Shown one piece after another: positions 23,128 through 31,679 of a DNA stretch of 37,381 nucleotides. The stretch's first letter is position 1, and each line of letters starts with the position of its first letter. Under the pieces are notes generated by a model that was given only the letters and a program-made list of their open reading frames with translations, made no database searches and was not told where the DNA came from. The stretch spans positions 1 through 37,381 of the forward strand of contig JAHIWG010000042.1 of assembly GCA_018816345.1 (NCBI GenBank). The letters are read 5' to 3'. This DNA comes from Spirochaetota bacterium. GTDB taxonomy: Bacteria; Spirochaetota; Spirochaetia; Treponematales; UBA12059. A program made the translations under genes and the position numbers.

Positions 23128-25465
23128 CGTCATCCATATCGATACCGACCGCACCAGCTACGTCGTCGACGTCCTACCCACCGGGCACCTAGCCAACCTG
23201 TACTACGGTCCCCGCCTCAGGCCCATGGACGACTACGATTCCCTGAGGCAGAAGAACGACGTGCCCTACGGCACCATGGTCAACGTGAGCCAGGATCACA
23301 GGAACCTGGGCCTGGACGACCAGTGCCTCGAGTACTCCGGGCTGGGCAAGGGCGACTACAGGGAACCGGCCGTCGAGGCCGTTTTCGCCGACGGCTCGAG
23401 GACGACGGACTTCCGCTTCGGCTCGTCACGCCGGTACCGGGGGCGCCCTTCCATCGAGGGCCTTCCGTCGGCTCTCGGCGATGAGGCCGAGGTCGAGACG
23501 GTCGAGATAACGCTACTCGACGAGCGAGGCCTGTCCCTCTCGCTATACTACTGCGCGTACGCCGGCTGCGACGTCATCACGCGCTTCGCGACCCTGCGCA
23601 ACGAGGGGCCGGAGCCGGTCCGCGTCCGCAGGCTCATGAGCGCCCAGCTGGACCTGTTCGGGGGCGAATGGGATCTCGTCACCTTCGACGGCTGCTGGGC
23701 CTACGAGCGCGAGCGCAACGACAGGCCCCTGGCCCCCGGGGTCTACGTCAACGACTCCAAGACGGGCAACAGCTCCAACAGGCACAACCCCTTCGTCATG
23801 CTGGCGGCCCCGGGCTGCGGCGAGGCCTCCGGCGAGTGCTACGCGTGCAACCTGGTCTATTCCGGCAACCACGCGGAGATAGTGGAGAGGACCTACCAGG
23901 GCAAGGTACGGCTGCTTGCCGGGATCAATCCGTCCGGCTTCGAGTGGCTCCTGGAACCGGGATCCTCGTTCTCGACGCCGGAGGCAGTCCTCTCCTACTC
24001 GGGCGCGGGGCTCTCCGGCCTAAGCCGGAGCATGCACCGCTTCGTGGAGGACCACATCGTGCGAGGCGAATGGAGGCATAGGGAGAGGCCGGTCCTCGTG
24101 AACAACTGGGAGGCGACGATGTTCGCCTTCGACAGGCGCAAGCTGCTTTCGCTCGCCAAGGAAGCCGCCGGCCTCGGGATGGAGCTGTTCGTGCTCGACG
24201 ACGGCTGGTTCGGCAGGCGCGACGACGACACGAGCTCGCTCGGCGACTGGACGGTCAACGAGAAGAAGCTGCCCGGCGGCATAGCCGGGCTCGTACCCAG
24301 GATAAACGCCCTGGGCCTCAAGTTCGGCATCTGGGTGGAGCCCGAGATGGTGAACGAGGACAGCGACCTGTACCGCGCGCATCCCGACTGGGCCGTCTCG
24401 ACGCCGGGCCGCCCGCCCGCCTTCGGCCGCAACCAGTTCGTCCTCGACCTGACCATGCCGGAGGTGCGCGCCTACCTGGTCGAGGCCATGACGGGCGTCT
24501 TCTCGCAGGGCAACGTCGAGTACGTGAAGTGGGACATGAACAGGAACGTCTCCGACGCCTACTCCAAGGCCCTGCCGCCGGAGCGCCAGGGCGAGTTCCA
24601 CCACCGCTACGTGCTCGGGCTCTACGAGGTGCTCGCCGAGCTCGTCAGGCGGTTCCCCGCCATACTCTTCGAGTCGTGCGCCTCGGGAGGCAACCGCTTC
24701 GACCTCGGGATGATGTGCTACATGCCCCAGGCCTGGACGAGCGACGACACCGACGCCTACGCCAGGCTATCGATCCAGGGCGGCAGCTCCTACGGCTACC
24801 CGCCCAGCGTGATGGGGGCCCACGTGTCGGCCAGCCCCAACATGCAGACCCTGCGCGCCTCGACCATAGAGACCCGCTTCAACGTGGCGGCCTTCGGCCT
24901 CCTGGGCTACGAGCTGGACCTGACGATGCTGTCGCCCTTCGACAAGAAGGCCATCAAGGAGCAGGTCGCCTTCTATAAGGCCAATAGGAGGCTCCTGCAG
25001 TTCGGGCGGTTCTACCGCGTCCCTCACCGCCTCGACGCGGAGAAGACTATCTGGGCCGTGGTATCAGACGACGGCAAGCGCGCGATAGCGGGGCTGTTCC
25101 AGGGCGCGGCGCGGGTCGGCAAGGGCCAGGACGTGCTGACCGTGCCCGGCCTCGATCCCGACGCGGCGTTCTCGGTAACGGGCCGCCCGCAGTACATAAA
25201 CGTCAAGGCCTTCGGCCACCTGATAAACCACGTGCTCCCGGTCAAGCTGCGCGGGGACGGCGTCATCCATACGGTGCTGTCGTCCCATTACATGTTCAAG
25301 ATGGCCGAGGAGGGCTACGCCGCCAACGGCGACCTGCTGTCGCGCTACGGCGTCAGGCTGATACAGCAGTTCTCGGGCACGGGGTATAACGACCGCGTGC
25401 GTATATTCTCCGATTACGGTTCGCGGCTGTACCTGATCGAGGCGAGGGACCCCGGGACCGCATAG
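23120..25465 (+). CDS. GH36 alpha-galactosidase
   Basis: The 781-residue enzyme releases terminal alpha-galactose from oligosaccharides such as melibiose and raffinose. Domains are an N-terminal beta-supersandwich, a TIM barrel and a C-terminal beta domain. The nucleophile is D472 in YVKWDMNRN. The acid/base lies in WTSDDTDA (D542 or D543). The substrate-binding motif ESCASGGNRFD is present, as is LDDGWFGRRDDD. Length fits the tetrameric bacterial and thermophile-type group. The start is GTG with GGAGGA upstream, and it overlaps the symporter gene. It has no signal peptide, so it works on imported sugar. A perfect 10-bp hairpin follows the stop. Confidence 0.96.
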   Translation: MADVIHIDTDRTSYVVDVLPTGHLANLYYGPRLRPMDDYDSLRQKNDVPYGTMVNVSQDHRNLGLDDQCLEYSGLGKGDYREPAVEAVFADGSRTTDFRFGSSRRYRGRPSIEGLPSALGDEAEVETVEITLLDERGLSLSLYYCAYAGCDVITRFATLRNEGPEPVRVRRLMSAQLDLFGGEWDLVTFDGCWAYERERNDRPLAPGVYVNDSKTGNSSNRHNPFVMLAAPGCGEASGECYACNLVYSGNHAEIVERTYQGKVRLLAGINPSGFEWLLEPGSSFSTPEAVLSYSGAGLSGLSRSMHRFVEDHIVRGEWRHRERPVLVNNWEATMFAFDRRKLLSLAKEAAGLGMELFVLDDGWFGRRDDDTSSLGDWTVNEKKLPGGIAGLVPRINALGLKFGIWVEPEMVNEDSDLYRAHPDWAVSTPGRPPAFGRNQFVLDLTMPEVRAYLVEAMTGVFSQGNVEYVKWDMNRNVSDAYSKALPPERQGEFHHRYVLGLYEVLAELVRRFPAILFESCASGGNRFDLGMMCYMPQAWTSDDTDAYARLSIQGGSSYGYPPSVMGAHVSASPNMQTLRASTIETRFNVAAFGLLGYELDLTMLSPFDKKAIKEQVAFYKANRRLLQFGRFYRVPHRLDAEKTIWAVVSDDGKRAIAGLFQGAARVGKGQDVLTVPGLDPDAAFSVTGRPQYINVKAFGHLINHVLPVKLRGDGVIHTVLSSHYMFKMAEEGYAANGDLLSRYGVRLIQQFSGTGYNDRVRIFSDYGSRLYLIEARDPGTA

Positions 25466-25469
25466 CGCG

Positions 25470-25494
25470 CCGTGGCGCCTTCCCGGCGCCACGG
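25470..25494 (+). terminator. Perfect hairpin after the alpha-galactosidase gene
   Basis: A ten-base perfect stem, CCGTGGCGCC with GGCGCCACGG, closes a five-base loop five bases after the stop. No T-run follows. It probably marks the end of the symporter-galactosidase transcript. Confidence 0.6.
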
Positions 25495-25665
25495 TCCCGC
25501 CATCCGGGAGAACCGCCCGAATACAGGCGCCGCCTCTCCGATACGGCTCAGCGATACCGTCGAGCCGCGAGAATGGGCCGGGTAAAGAGAATCGCGGCGA
25601 GCGGGTCCTCCATACGCGGGGGTCGGGCTCCGCTCCGATCGTTTCGCTTTTCCAATCGGCCGGAG

Positions 25666-25671
25666 TAAACT
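25666..25671 (+). promoter_or_regulatory. Candidate -10 of the YD-repeat-like gene
   Basis: TAAACT lies 24 bases before the ATG at 25696, with TTCGCT (25643-25648) at a 17-base spacing as a weak -35. TAGGAG lies between it and the start. The rest of 25495-25665 shows nothing I can support. Confidence 0.35.
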
Positions 25672-25695
25672 AGCAAGGCTATAGGAGAAGTCAGG

Positions 25696-26604
25696 ATGAA
25701 ACGAATAATGATTTTTTTATTGCTCGGCTCCTTCGGGTGCATCGCGGCCCTCGCGAACGACCTCGAGAAAGAGGGCTTGCATGGAAGGATTAGGACAGTC
25801 GAAACGGCGCATTACGAGATGATCGAGAAATTCGGGGAATGGATAGCGGTGGACCTGTACACGTCCATAAGCGAATATAACGCTTCCGGGAATATCACTT
25901 CGCTACAGAGAATACCCTTCCGAGAGAGAGTTGATTATGAAGAAGCGTATGCTTATGACGAGAAAGGCCAAAAAAAAGAAAAACTGATATACCTCGAGAA
26001 AAGGCGCTTGATTGGCAAGGAAATCTATGAGAAGGATAGAATTCGCGAGAAAATATCATACGATAAAAATGGGTACGTAAGCGGCAAGACTAAATACGAT
26101 TATGACGGCAACGGATACTTAGTGGAGGAAACGGTATACGATACGGCCGGTTCCGTTTTTAGCAAAGTGCGCTATACAGTAAGGAGCGACGGCAAGGTAT
26201 CCAGAGAGGCTTTATATTCGTCTAACGGACAGAAGGGCCCTGAAAGCAGCTACGAACATGATGAGTCCGGGAATAAGGTCGTCGAAATAATAGAGCTACC
26301 GCCCAGGAAAAGAAAGGACCTACATGACTATGACAGCAAGAACAAGAGGATAAGAACGACAACATTTTTTAACGATTCATTGGATTCAACAACCGTATTC
26401 GGGTATAACGAAAAAGGGAATCTAATAGAAAGCACTCGCTTCGCCGCCGACGGCACGGTCGTAGAAAAAACGACTCTTATTTACGAGTATGATTCATTCG
26501 GCAATTGGATAAGCCTGACGATCGGTAAAGACGTGACTAAGTACGATAAAACCTACTTCGCGCCGTATAAGAAGGTTGTGAGGAGATTCGTCTACTACAA
26601 GTAA
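25696..26604 (+). CDS. Exported YD-repeat-like protein, AT-rich (foreign?)
   Basis: The 302-residue protein starts with a signal peptide (MKRIMIFLLLGSFGCIAALA); GSFGC could be a relaxed spirochaetal lipobox. The rest consists of short strands repeating Tyr-Asp/Glu-x-x-Gly-x, for example YDYDGNGYLVEETVYD, YEHDESGNKVVEI and YNEKGNLIES. These resemble RHS/YD repeats, which form beta-sheet shells or bind surface sugars. It is too short to be an RHS toxin and has no toxin tip. Base composition is strikingly different: lines 25921-25980 and 26341-26400 have only 23 and 20 G/C of 60, and it ends in TAA. Acquisition by transfer, or relaxed selection, is likely. Its role is unknown, probably on the cell surface. 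Confidence 0.8.
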   Translation: MKRIMIFLLLGSFGCIAALANDLEKEGLHGRIRTVETAHYEMIEKFGEWIAVDLYTSISEYNASGNITSLQRIPFRERVDYEEAYAYDEKGQKKEKLIYLEKRRLIGKEIYEKDRIREKISYDKNGYVSGKTKYDYDGNGYLVEETVYDTAGSVFSKVRYTVRSDGKVSREALYSSNGQKGPESSYEHDESGNKVVEIIELPPRKRKDLHDYDSKNKRIRTTTFFNDSLDSTTVFGYNEKGNLIESTRFAADGTVVEKTTLIYEYDSFGNWISLTIGKDVTKYDKTYFAPYKKVVRRFVYYK

Positions 26605-26701
26605 ACGAATCTCTCCTGATTCGGCGGCCACCTGTACGCCGAAAGCCTATAGGAACGGCAGGCTAGCCTTCGGACTGCCGCGACGGCCGCGCCTCCCGCT
26701 G

Positions 26702-27697
26702 CTAGAACGCCAGCTTCAGGATGGGCATGAAGCCGGCGGCCCCGCCGTACCTGACGACGTTGACGAGCCCGAGCTGCGCGCCCTTGAGGAGCCCGGACAC
26801 GTTGACGAGCCCTAGCTGGAACCCCGCGCAACGGTCGGCGATGTTGACGACCCCGACCTGCGCTCCCCTCACCGTACGCGCGACGTTCAGGATGGCGTTC
26901 AGCTGCAGGACGCGGGCCTCGCCGGCGAAGCCGAGAAGGCCTACCTGAACGCCCGTCATCACGCCCGAGACCGAGTTGACGAGTCCTATATCGACTCCCG
27001 CGAGCGCGGCGTTGCTACTCGCGAAGAGGGTAAGCCGGAGCCCGCGCACGGCCGTATCGGCCGGGAAGAGCTGCATCGGCGCCCAGATGGAGAATTGGAA
27101 CGGCGTCGAGGCCAGCGGAGCCGAGGGGAGGAATTCGTCGCCGTCGGACTCGGCGCCAGGGGCGGGCGACCGCGGCGAGGGCGATCCCCTCGCCGCGGCT
27201 ATAGACGCGGGTCTCGCGGGACGCGCGTTCGAGGATAGCTCGCGGGCCTGCTTATCGAGCGATGACAGCATCGCCCCGAAATCGGGGAAGAAATCCTCGG
27301 AAACGCCCACGACCTTCGCGCTCGACGTCTCCAGCAGCCGAAGCGACAGCACGTACTTCCCGTCGTGATACCTACTCAGCGAGCCGCTGACGACCATGTC
27401 GGCCGACAGCTGCTTGCCCATCTTCTTCTGGGCTTCCTGGTCGGAGGCGGCGGTCATGGAGAATTCTATCTCCCCGAGCAGGGCGTCTCGCGCGGTCCTG
27501 TCTATGACGACGAACGAGCCTGACTGGAACAGCGCCGCGGTAAGGCCGTCCACGACGCCGAGCATCTCATCCCGGCTAACGTCATTGATCCTCAGGTCCA
27601 GCACCGACAGGACCGGTTTCTCTTGGGCCGCGACCCCCGCTATGCAGGCGATCCCGAGTACGGCCGCGACGATCGCGCGCGCGTTCCTTGATATCAT
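26702..27697 (-). CDS. CsgG-like domain fused to LA_2272-type surface repeats
   Basis: The 331-residue protein has a signal peptide (about 1-24). An N-terminal domain (about 25-150) resembles CsgG/LpoB-type proteins: VLSVLDLRIN, VVDGLTAALFQSGSFVVIDR, and ADMVVSGSLSRYHDGKYVLS. A Pro/Ser/Ala-rich linker (about 155-195) follows. The C terminus holds at least five repeats of about 20 residues of the type GxQxGLVN (GVDIGLVNS, GVQVGLLGF, GAQVGVVNIA, GFQLGLVNVS, GAQLGLVNV). These resemble the Leptospira LA_2272 surface repeats. This suggests an outer-membrane or surface protein and supports a spirochaete origin. GGAGG precedes the ATG. TATAGT (27729 to 27724) is a likely -10. Function is unknown. 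Confidence 0.82.
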   Translation of the reverse strand: MISRNARAIVAAVLGIACIAGVAAQEKPVLSVLDLRINDVSRDEMLGVVDGLTAALFQSGSFVVIDRTARDALLGEIEFSMTAASDQEAQKKMGKQLSADMVVSGSLSRYHDGKYVLSLRLLETSSAKVVGVSEDFFPDFGAMLSSLDKQARELSSNARPARPASIAAARGSPSPRSPAPGAESDGDEFLPSAPLASTPFQFSIWAPMQLFPADTAVRGLRLTLFASSNAALAGVDIGLVNSVSGVMTGVQVGLLGFAGEARVLQLNAILNVARTVRGAQVGVVNIADRCAGFQLGLVNVSGLLKGAQLGLVNVVRYGGAAGFMPILKLAF

Positions 27698-27809
27698 ACG
27701 TTTCCTCCTAGAAGACGACCGAGACTATATGCTACTAGTCGGTAAAAATCCACGGCCGGGAAGTACGATCGGGCCAGGCGGCCTATCCTAGGGGCCGGCC
27801 CTTCCGGAG

Positions 27810-27865
27810 GGAGCGCCTATCCCGCTCCGGCCGATAGCCCCAGACGGACCCGGGGCGCTATCGGC
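27810..27865 (-). terminator. Two adjacent hairpins downstream of the sensor kinase
   Basis: GGAGCG-cctatcc-CGCTCC (27810-27828) is followed by GCCGATAG...CTATCGGC with an inner CCCC/GGGG pairing (27830-27865). They lie over 100 bases after the kinase stop and have no T-run. The remainder of 27698-27970 holds the promoter of the 26702-27697 gene and no other gene I can support. Confidence 0.45.
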
Positions 27866-27970
27866 GTACGCCCGCTGGAAACGCCTCTTCACGATCTCAG
27901 CGGGGGCTGGGTAGTCCACGACGAGGAGCGCCTGCGAGAGATCGTCCCTGTAAGCCCTAGCACCTTGAGG

Positions 27971-29593
27971 CTATAGCCCCTCTAAGCGCGCGCCCTTGAG
28001 CACTATGAAGAACGTCGTTCCCTTGCCGAGCCCCTCGGATTCGGCCCATATCCTGCCGCCGTGGGTCTCCGCGATCCGCTTCGCGATGGCCAGGCCGAGG
28101 CCCACGCCCTCGGAACCGGGCTCGAGCTTCTCGAATAGCCCGAACAGCCGCTCCTGGTGCCGGGGGTCGATGCCCGCGCCGTTGTCGCGCACGAAGATGC
28201 GGAGCTCTCCGCCCCGGGCGACCGCGCCGACGTCGATACGCGGCGCCTCCTGATCCCCCATATACTTGGCCGCGTTGTCGAGGAGGTTCCGGAACAGCTG
28301 GACGAGCCGCCTGGAATCGCCCATCAGGATGACGGGATCCTCGGAGACGGCGAGCCTGATGCCCCGATCCCCTATCCGCCCGGCGACGAGCTCGGCCGCG
28401 GCCCCGACGACCTCCCGTAGCGACACCTCCCCGACGACGAGCTCCTCGGCCCCTATCCTCGACAGCAGGAGGATCTCGTCGAGCATGGTCCCCATCTTAT
28501 CGGCCGCGCTCCTGATGAACCCTATGTCCCTCATCTGTGACTCGACGTCGCCTATGATGACGTCCTGCTCGAGGAAGCCCACGAACGACTTGATCGTTAC
28601 GAGCGGGCTGCGCAGGTCGTGCGAGGCCGTATAGACGAAGCGCGACAGCTCGTCGTTCTTGAGCATAAGCTCCCGCGTGCGCCGCCCTACCTCGGCCTTG
28701 AGCGTCCTGTTCCAGGCGTACAGGACGACGAAGAGGGCCAGGATAGCCAAGGTTATCGCGCCCGCGCTCAGCCAGAAGTTTTCGTCCTCGTAGAATCGAA
28801 CCGTCTCGAGCTTTATCCACTTGTCCTTGATAGCGTCCCGCTCGGCCTGGCTTATCTCGCCCAGGGCCTTCGCGATTACGGAACCGAGCAGCGGCCAATC
28901 GCTGCGCGAGGCGAAGCTCAGCTCATCGGCGTAGCCGCAATCACCGGCGACCCTGATGTTCGTCAGGTTCGCCTTGCGCGCGTAATACGATATCGTCGCG
29001 AGATTGCCTACCATGGCGTCGATTCGCCCGAACGACAGGTCCTTGAGCGCGCTCTCGGGATTGGTTATCGGCCTGGCGTGGTATACGCCGAACCGCTCCT
29101 CGAGGACATCGCCAATCGAGTACCCTCCCTGGAGTACGACGTCCTTCAGATCCTTGAGGTCGCGGGGCGACATCGACCGAGAGACGTCGTCCCTGACGAC
29201 GATGACATTGGGAATCGAGATATAGGGAGGAGAGAACTCTAGGAAGCGCGAGCGCTCGGGGGTATCGACGATAGTATCGCCGATATCGATCTCCCGCCTC
29301 TTCACGGCCTCCAATATCGCCTCGAAGCTATCCATCCTCACGACGCGGAACGAAACGCCGAGTTTCTTCTCGATCAAGCGCAGGTAATCGATGGCTATGC
29401 CCTGGAATTCGCCCTTCTCGTCGATAAACTCCAGCGGCGGGAAGAAAGGGTCGGGCGCTACCCTAAGCTCGCGAGGCGCGGACTGGAGCCAGGATCGCTC
29501 TTCGGGGCTCAGGAAATCGCCTTCGGAGTACGCGCGAACCTCCACGGCCCCGAGCAGTAGGAACAGCGCCACGACGGCGCGCCTGGCTATCAT
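27971..29593 (-). CDS. Hybrid-free sensor histidine kinase with SBP_bac_3 sensor domain
   Basis: The start at 29593 gives a clean signal peptide (MIARRAVVALFLLLG); in-frame ATG at 29614 and TTG at 29650 are alternatives. The 540-residue protein has a periplasmic amino-acid-binding-type domain (SBP_bac_3, about 25-250: LRVAPDPFFPPLEFIDEKGEF, then GDTIVDTPERSRFLEFS). One membrane segment follows (about 257-278). The kinase core has H325 in SHDLRSP, N-box LLDNAAKY, DNGAGI and GVGLGLAIAKRIAETHGG. It would sense a small polar solute and phosphorylate a response regulator. No regulator gene is nearby, so the partner is elsewhere. Confidence 0.93.
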   Translation of the reverse strand: MIARRAVVALFLLLGAVEVRAYSEGDFLSPEERSWLQSAPRELRVAPDPFFPPLEFIDEKGEFQGIAIDYLRLIEKKLGVSFRVVRMDSFEAILEAVKRREIDIGDTIVDTPERSRFLEFSPPYISIPNVIVVRDDVSRSMSPRDLKDLKDVVLQGGYSIGDVLEERFGVYHARPITNPESALKDLSFGRIDAMVGNLATISYYARKANLTNIRVAGDCGYADELSFASRSDWPLLGSVIAKALGEISQAERDAIKDKWIKLETVRFYEDENFWLSAGAITLAILALFVVLYAWNRTLKAEVGRRTRELMLKNDELSRFVYTASHDLRSPLVTIKSFVGFLEQDVIIGDVESQMRDIGFIRSAADKMGTMLDEILLLSRIGAEELVVGEVSLREVVGAAAELVAGRIGDRGIRLAVSEDPVILMGDSRRLVQLFRNLLDNAAKYMGDQEAPRIDVGAVARGGELRIFVRDNGAGIDPRHQERLFGLFEKLEPGSEGVGLGLAIAKRIAETHGGRIWAESEGLGKGTTFFIVLKGARLEGL

Positions 29594-29673
29594 GGGGCAA
29601 TAGTAAGCCGACATAGCCGATACTGGCAACAAAATTATCGCAATACGCAACCTTTCCGGCGCGGAGAAATTCC

Positions 29674-29703
29674 TTGACTAGCCTCCGCGCGGACGGCGAT
29701 ACT
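29674..29703 (+). promoter_or_regulatory. Promoter of the 29711 gene, leaderless
   Basis: TTGACT (29674-29679), 18 bases, GATACT (29698-29703), then seven bases to the ATG at 29711. No Shine-Dalgarno site is present. Confidence 0.6.
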
Positions 29704-29710
29704 CGTACCC

Positions 29711-30637
29711 ATGCGCATGCCGTCGGTCTTGGTGCCGTACTCGGGCCCCTGCCGCGAGCGGGGCTGCCAGGATATTTTCGTCTGCCTCAGGCCGGAGACC
29801 AACGGCGTGCTGGTCGAGAGCATCATGCTCAAGGCGATACGATCCGATCCGGAGGCGAAGGACCGGGTATCCTTGGCCTACCTCGCCAACCTGCCGGGGG
29901 ACTTCATCTCGGGCAACCGCGTGATCGAGGAGCACTACGCCCTGAAGCGGTCCTTCGCGGAGCTGGGCAAGGCCGCGTTCACTCCGTGGATGCGCTCGGC
30001 CTTCGAGGCGCGCTTCGACACGTCATTCGAGAATGCCAGGATAACGGGCGCATTCGAGGCGATGGGCATACTCGGCCTCGACGCCGACGGGCTCTTCAGG
30101 CTTTGGGTCCCCGAGGACAGCTTCGCCGTCATACACGGCCAATCGATAAAGAAGAGCGGGGACCTGTTCATAGTCAACTACGATATACCGTCCCTGCTCC
30201 ATAGGAATACCGCGGCGACCGACGTAGCGGCGATGATCTTCCGTACGGACCTCGGGTACGCCGGGTTCGGCAGGCTCGTCCGCCGCATGGAAGGCGCCCT
30301 GCTGGACGCCGGGGTCATAAAGGAAGGCGTCCCCCCGAGCTACGTCTTCCACTATTCCAAGGGCCCGCTCGAGCAAGTCCTGGACGCCGAGGGCTACCTC
30401 TACGATAAGGACTCGTCGCACACGCCTATGGATCAGATATCGTTCGCGGCCTACCTCGTCGAGCGGGGCATAGGACTGCCGGCGCTCAAGCGCTGCCTCG
30501 CTCATCCCATCGTTCGGTCCAGAGGGCGAGAGGAAGCCTACATCTTCGACCTGACGCTGCGCGACAGCTACGAGGCCGCCTATAGGAAGCTCCGCGGACT
30601 GCTGAGCCCCGCGGCTTCCCGCGGATCGGGGACCTAG
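29711..30637 (+). CDS. Unknown cytoplasmic protein with N-terminal cysteines (308 aa)
   Basis: I do not recognise this family. The start at 29711 fits the leaderless promoter; an ATG two codons later is possible. The N terminus has three cysteines spaced C14-x4-C19-x5-C25 (GPCRERGCQDIFVC), a possible metal or Fe-S site. No membrane segments or signal peptide are seen. The middle and C terminus are mixed helix and strand with conserved-looking phrases such as DGLFRLWVPEDSFAVIHG and KDSSHTPMDQISFAAYLVE. Codon use matches its neighbours, so it is a real native gene. It stands alone between a divergent kinase and a secreted protein gene. Confidence 0.75.
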   Translation: MRMPSVLVPYSGPCRERGCQDIFVCLRPETNGVLVESIMLKAIRSDPEAKDRVSLAYLANLPGDFISGNRVIEEHYALKRSFAELGKAAFTPWMRSAFEARFDTSFENARITGAFEAMGILGLDADGLFRLWVPEDSFAVIHGQSIKKSGDLFIVNYDIPSLLHRNTAATDVAAMIFRTDLGYAGFGRLVRRMEGALLDAGVIKEGVPPSYVFHYSKGPLEQVLDAEGYLYDKDSSHTPMDQISFAAYLVERGIGLPALKRCLAHPIVRSRGREEAYIFDLTLRDSYEAAYRKLRGLLSPAASRGSGT

Positions 30638-30656
30638 GCGCGGCCGCGGCGTAGGC

Positions 30657-30685
30657 TTGCGCGCGAGCCCGGGAAGAATTAAGAT
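30657..30685 (+). promoter_or_regulatory. Promoter of the 30696 gene, very short leader
   Basis: TTGCGC (30657-30662), 17 bases, TAAGAT (30680-30685), ten bases before the ATG at 30696. The predicted leader is only about 3-5 bases. Confidence 0.5.
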
Positions 30686-30695
30686 CCGAGGCGCC

Positions 30696-31670
30696 ATGAA
30701 GCGAATTCAAGCCAAGCCGTCGCCCCTGCCCGGGGCGCTCGTACTCATCGCGGCCCTAGCCCCGCTGACCCCCGCCGCCGTTTCCGCCGAAGGCCCTCCC
30801 GACGGCCTCTCGCTGCTACGGCAGCCGGGCTGGGCCTCGTCGCTCTCGGAGGACGCGTCGGGCAAGCTGACGATTTCCCGATCGACATCGCGCGGGGGAG
30901 CCGAGCCGATACGCTCGACGGCCGCCGTCACGCTCTACGTACAAGCCGCCTCAGGCGCGACCATCCTGTCAGAGGACGCGTACAAGGAGGGCCGCGCGGT
31001 ATGGCTCCTGGCCGGCGGCTCCTCTTCAATCGTCCTTCATAATACGCTGTCGGTGGACATGTCGCCGATGAAGGAGGCGAGAGCCTCCTTCTACAAGAAC
31101 CTCGACGGGATTCGCTGGTACCTGACGGGTAGGCGCCCCGACTCCACAACCTCGCTACCCGATTTGGAGAGCGCATGGCAAGGCTTGCTGAATAAGGTAG
31201 CGGCCGCCTTGGCTCCGGAATCCGACGCGCTCTCCATCGCGGGGCAGGACGCCGATACTGACCCGGAGGGACCGGTATCGACCCTCCTCGCGCTTAGGGC
31301 CCTCACCGCCGGGCCCGAGGCCCCGAACGCCACCTCGTGCCCGATCCCGACCCAGGCGACTCTCGGCTCTATCCAGGCCTGGTACGTCAAGCTCGACGAC
31401 AGGGAGCTCTGGTTCCGCTTCGAGGCGCCCCATCTACTGCTCAAGGAAGCGTCGTCGGACCCGAGAACCAAGGCCTCTAGCATCAGAGCCTATAGATGGA
31501 TCATCTTCCCGTCCGGAGCTATGCCATCCCTGGTCCTCATCCAGTACAAGGATCCGGAGCGGAATATTAATCACTCCATCCAGATAGGCCTAACCCAGGT
31601 AGAAAGAGGGCGGATCCCGGAGTGGCTCTTCACGGTCTCGGGGATAAAGACTAGGATGTTCGAGCGCTAG
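30696..31670 (+). CDS. Exported protein of unknown function (324 aa)
   Basis: The start at 30696 follows a very short leader; codons upstream in the same frame are not typical of a signal peptide. Residues 1-30 are a Sec signal (basic start, ALVLIAALAPLTPAAVSA, then EG). The mature part is about 290 residues with one cysteine and no membrane segments, a mixed Ser/Leu-rich sequence ending in VSGIKTRMFER. I do not recognise a family. The segment DNPLY-like motifs of adhesins or lipoproteins is absent and there is no lipobox. It is convergent with the YdhR-like gene across nine bases. It probably acts in the periplasm. Confidence 0.75.
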   Translation: MKRIQAKPSPLPGALVLIAALAPLTPAAVSAEGPPDGLSLLRQPGWASSLSEDASGKLTISRSTSRGGAEPIRSTAAVTLYVQAASGATILSEDAYKEGRAVWLLAGGSSSIVLHNTLSVDMSPMKEARASFYKNLDGIRWYLTGRRPDSTTSLPDLESAWQGLLNKVAAALAPESDALSIAGQDADTDPEGPVSTLLALRALTAGPEAPNATSCPIPTQATLGSIQAWYVKLDDRELWFRFEAPHLLLKEASSDPRTKASSIRAYRWIIFPSGAMPSLVLIQYKDPERNINHSIQIGLTQVERGRIPEWLFTVSGIKTRMFER

Positions 31671-31679
31671 GGGCCGAGC

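Noticed and set aside
25548-25742. Minus-strand frame of 64 codons across the start of the YD-repeat-like gene
   Set aside because: No ribosome site, and it overlaps the promoter and signal peptide of a better supported gene.
27866-27970. Short plus-strand reading (…VRPLETPLHDLSGG…) that might be a gene remnant
   Set aside because: No start, no ribosome site and no recognisable homology; could be chance in GC-rich DNA.
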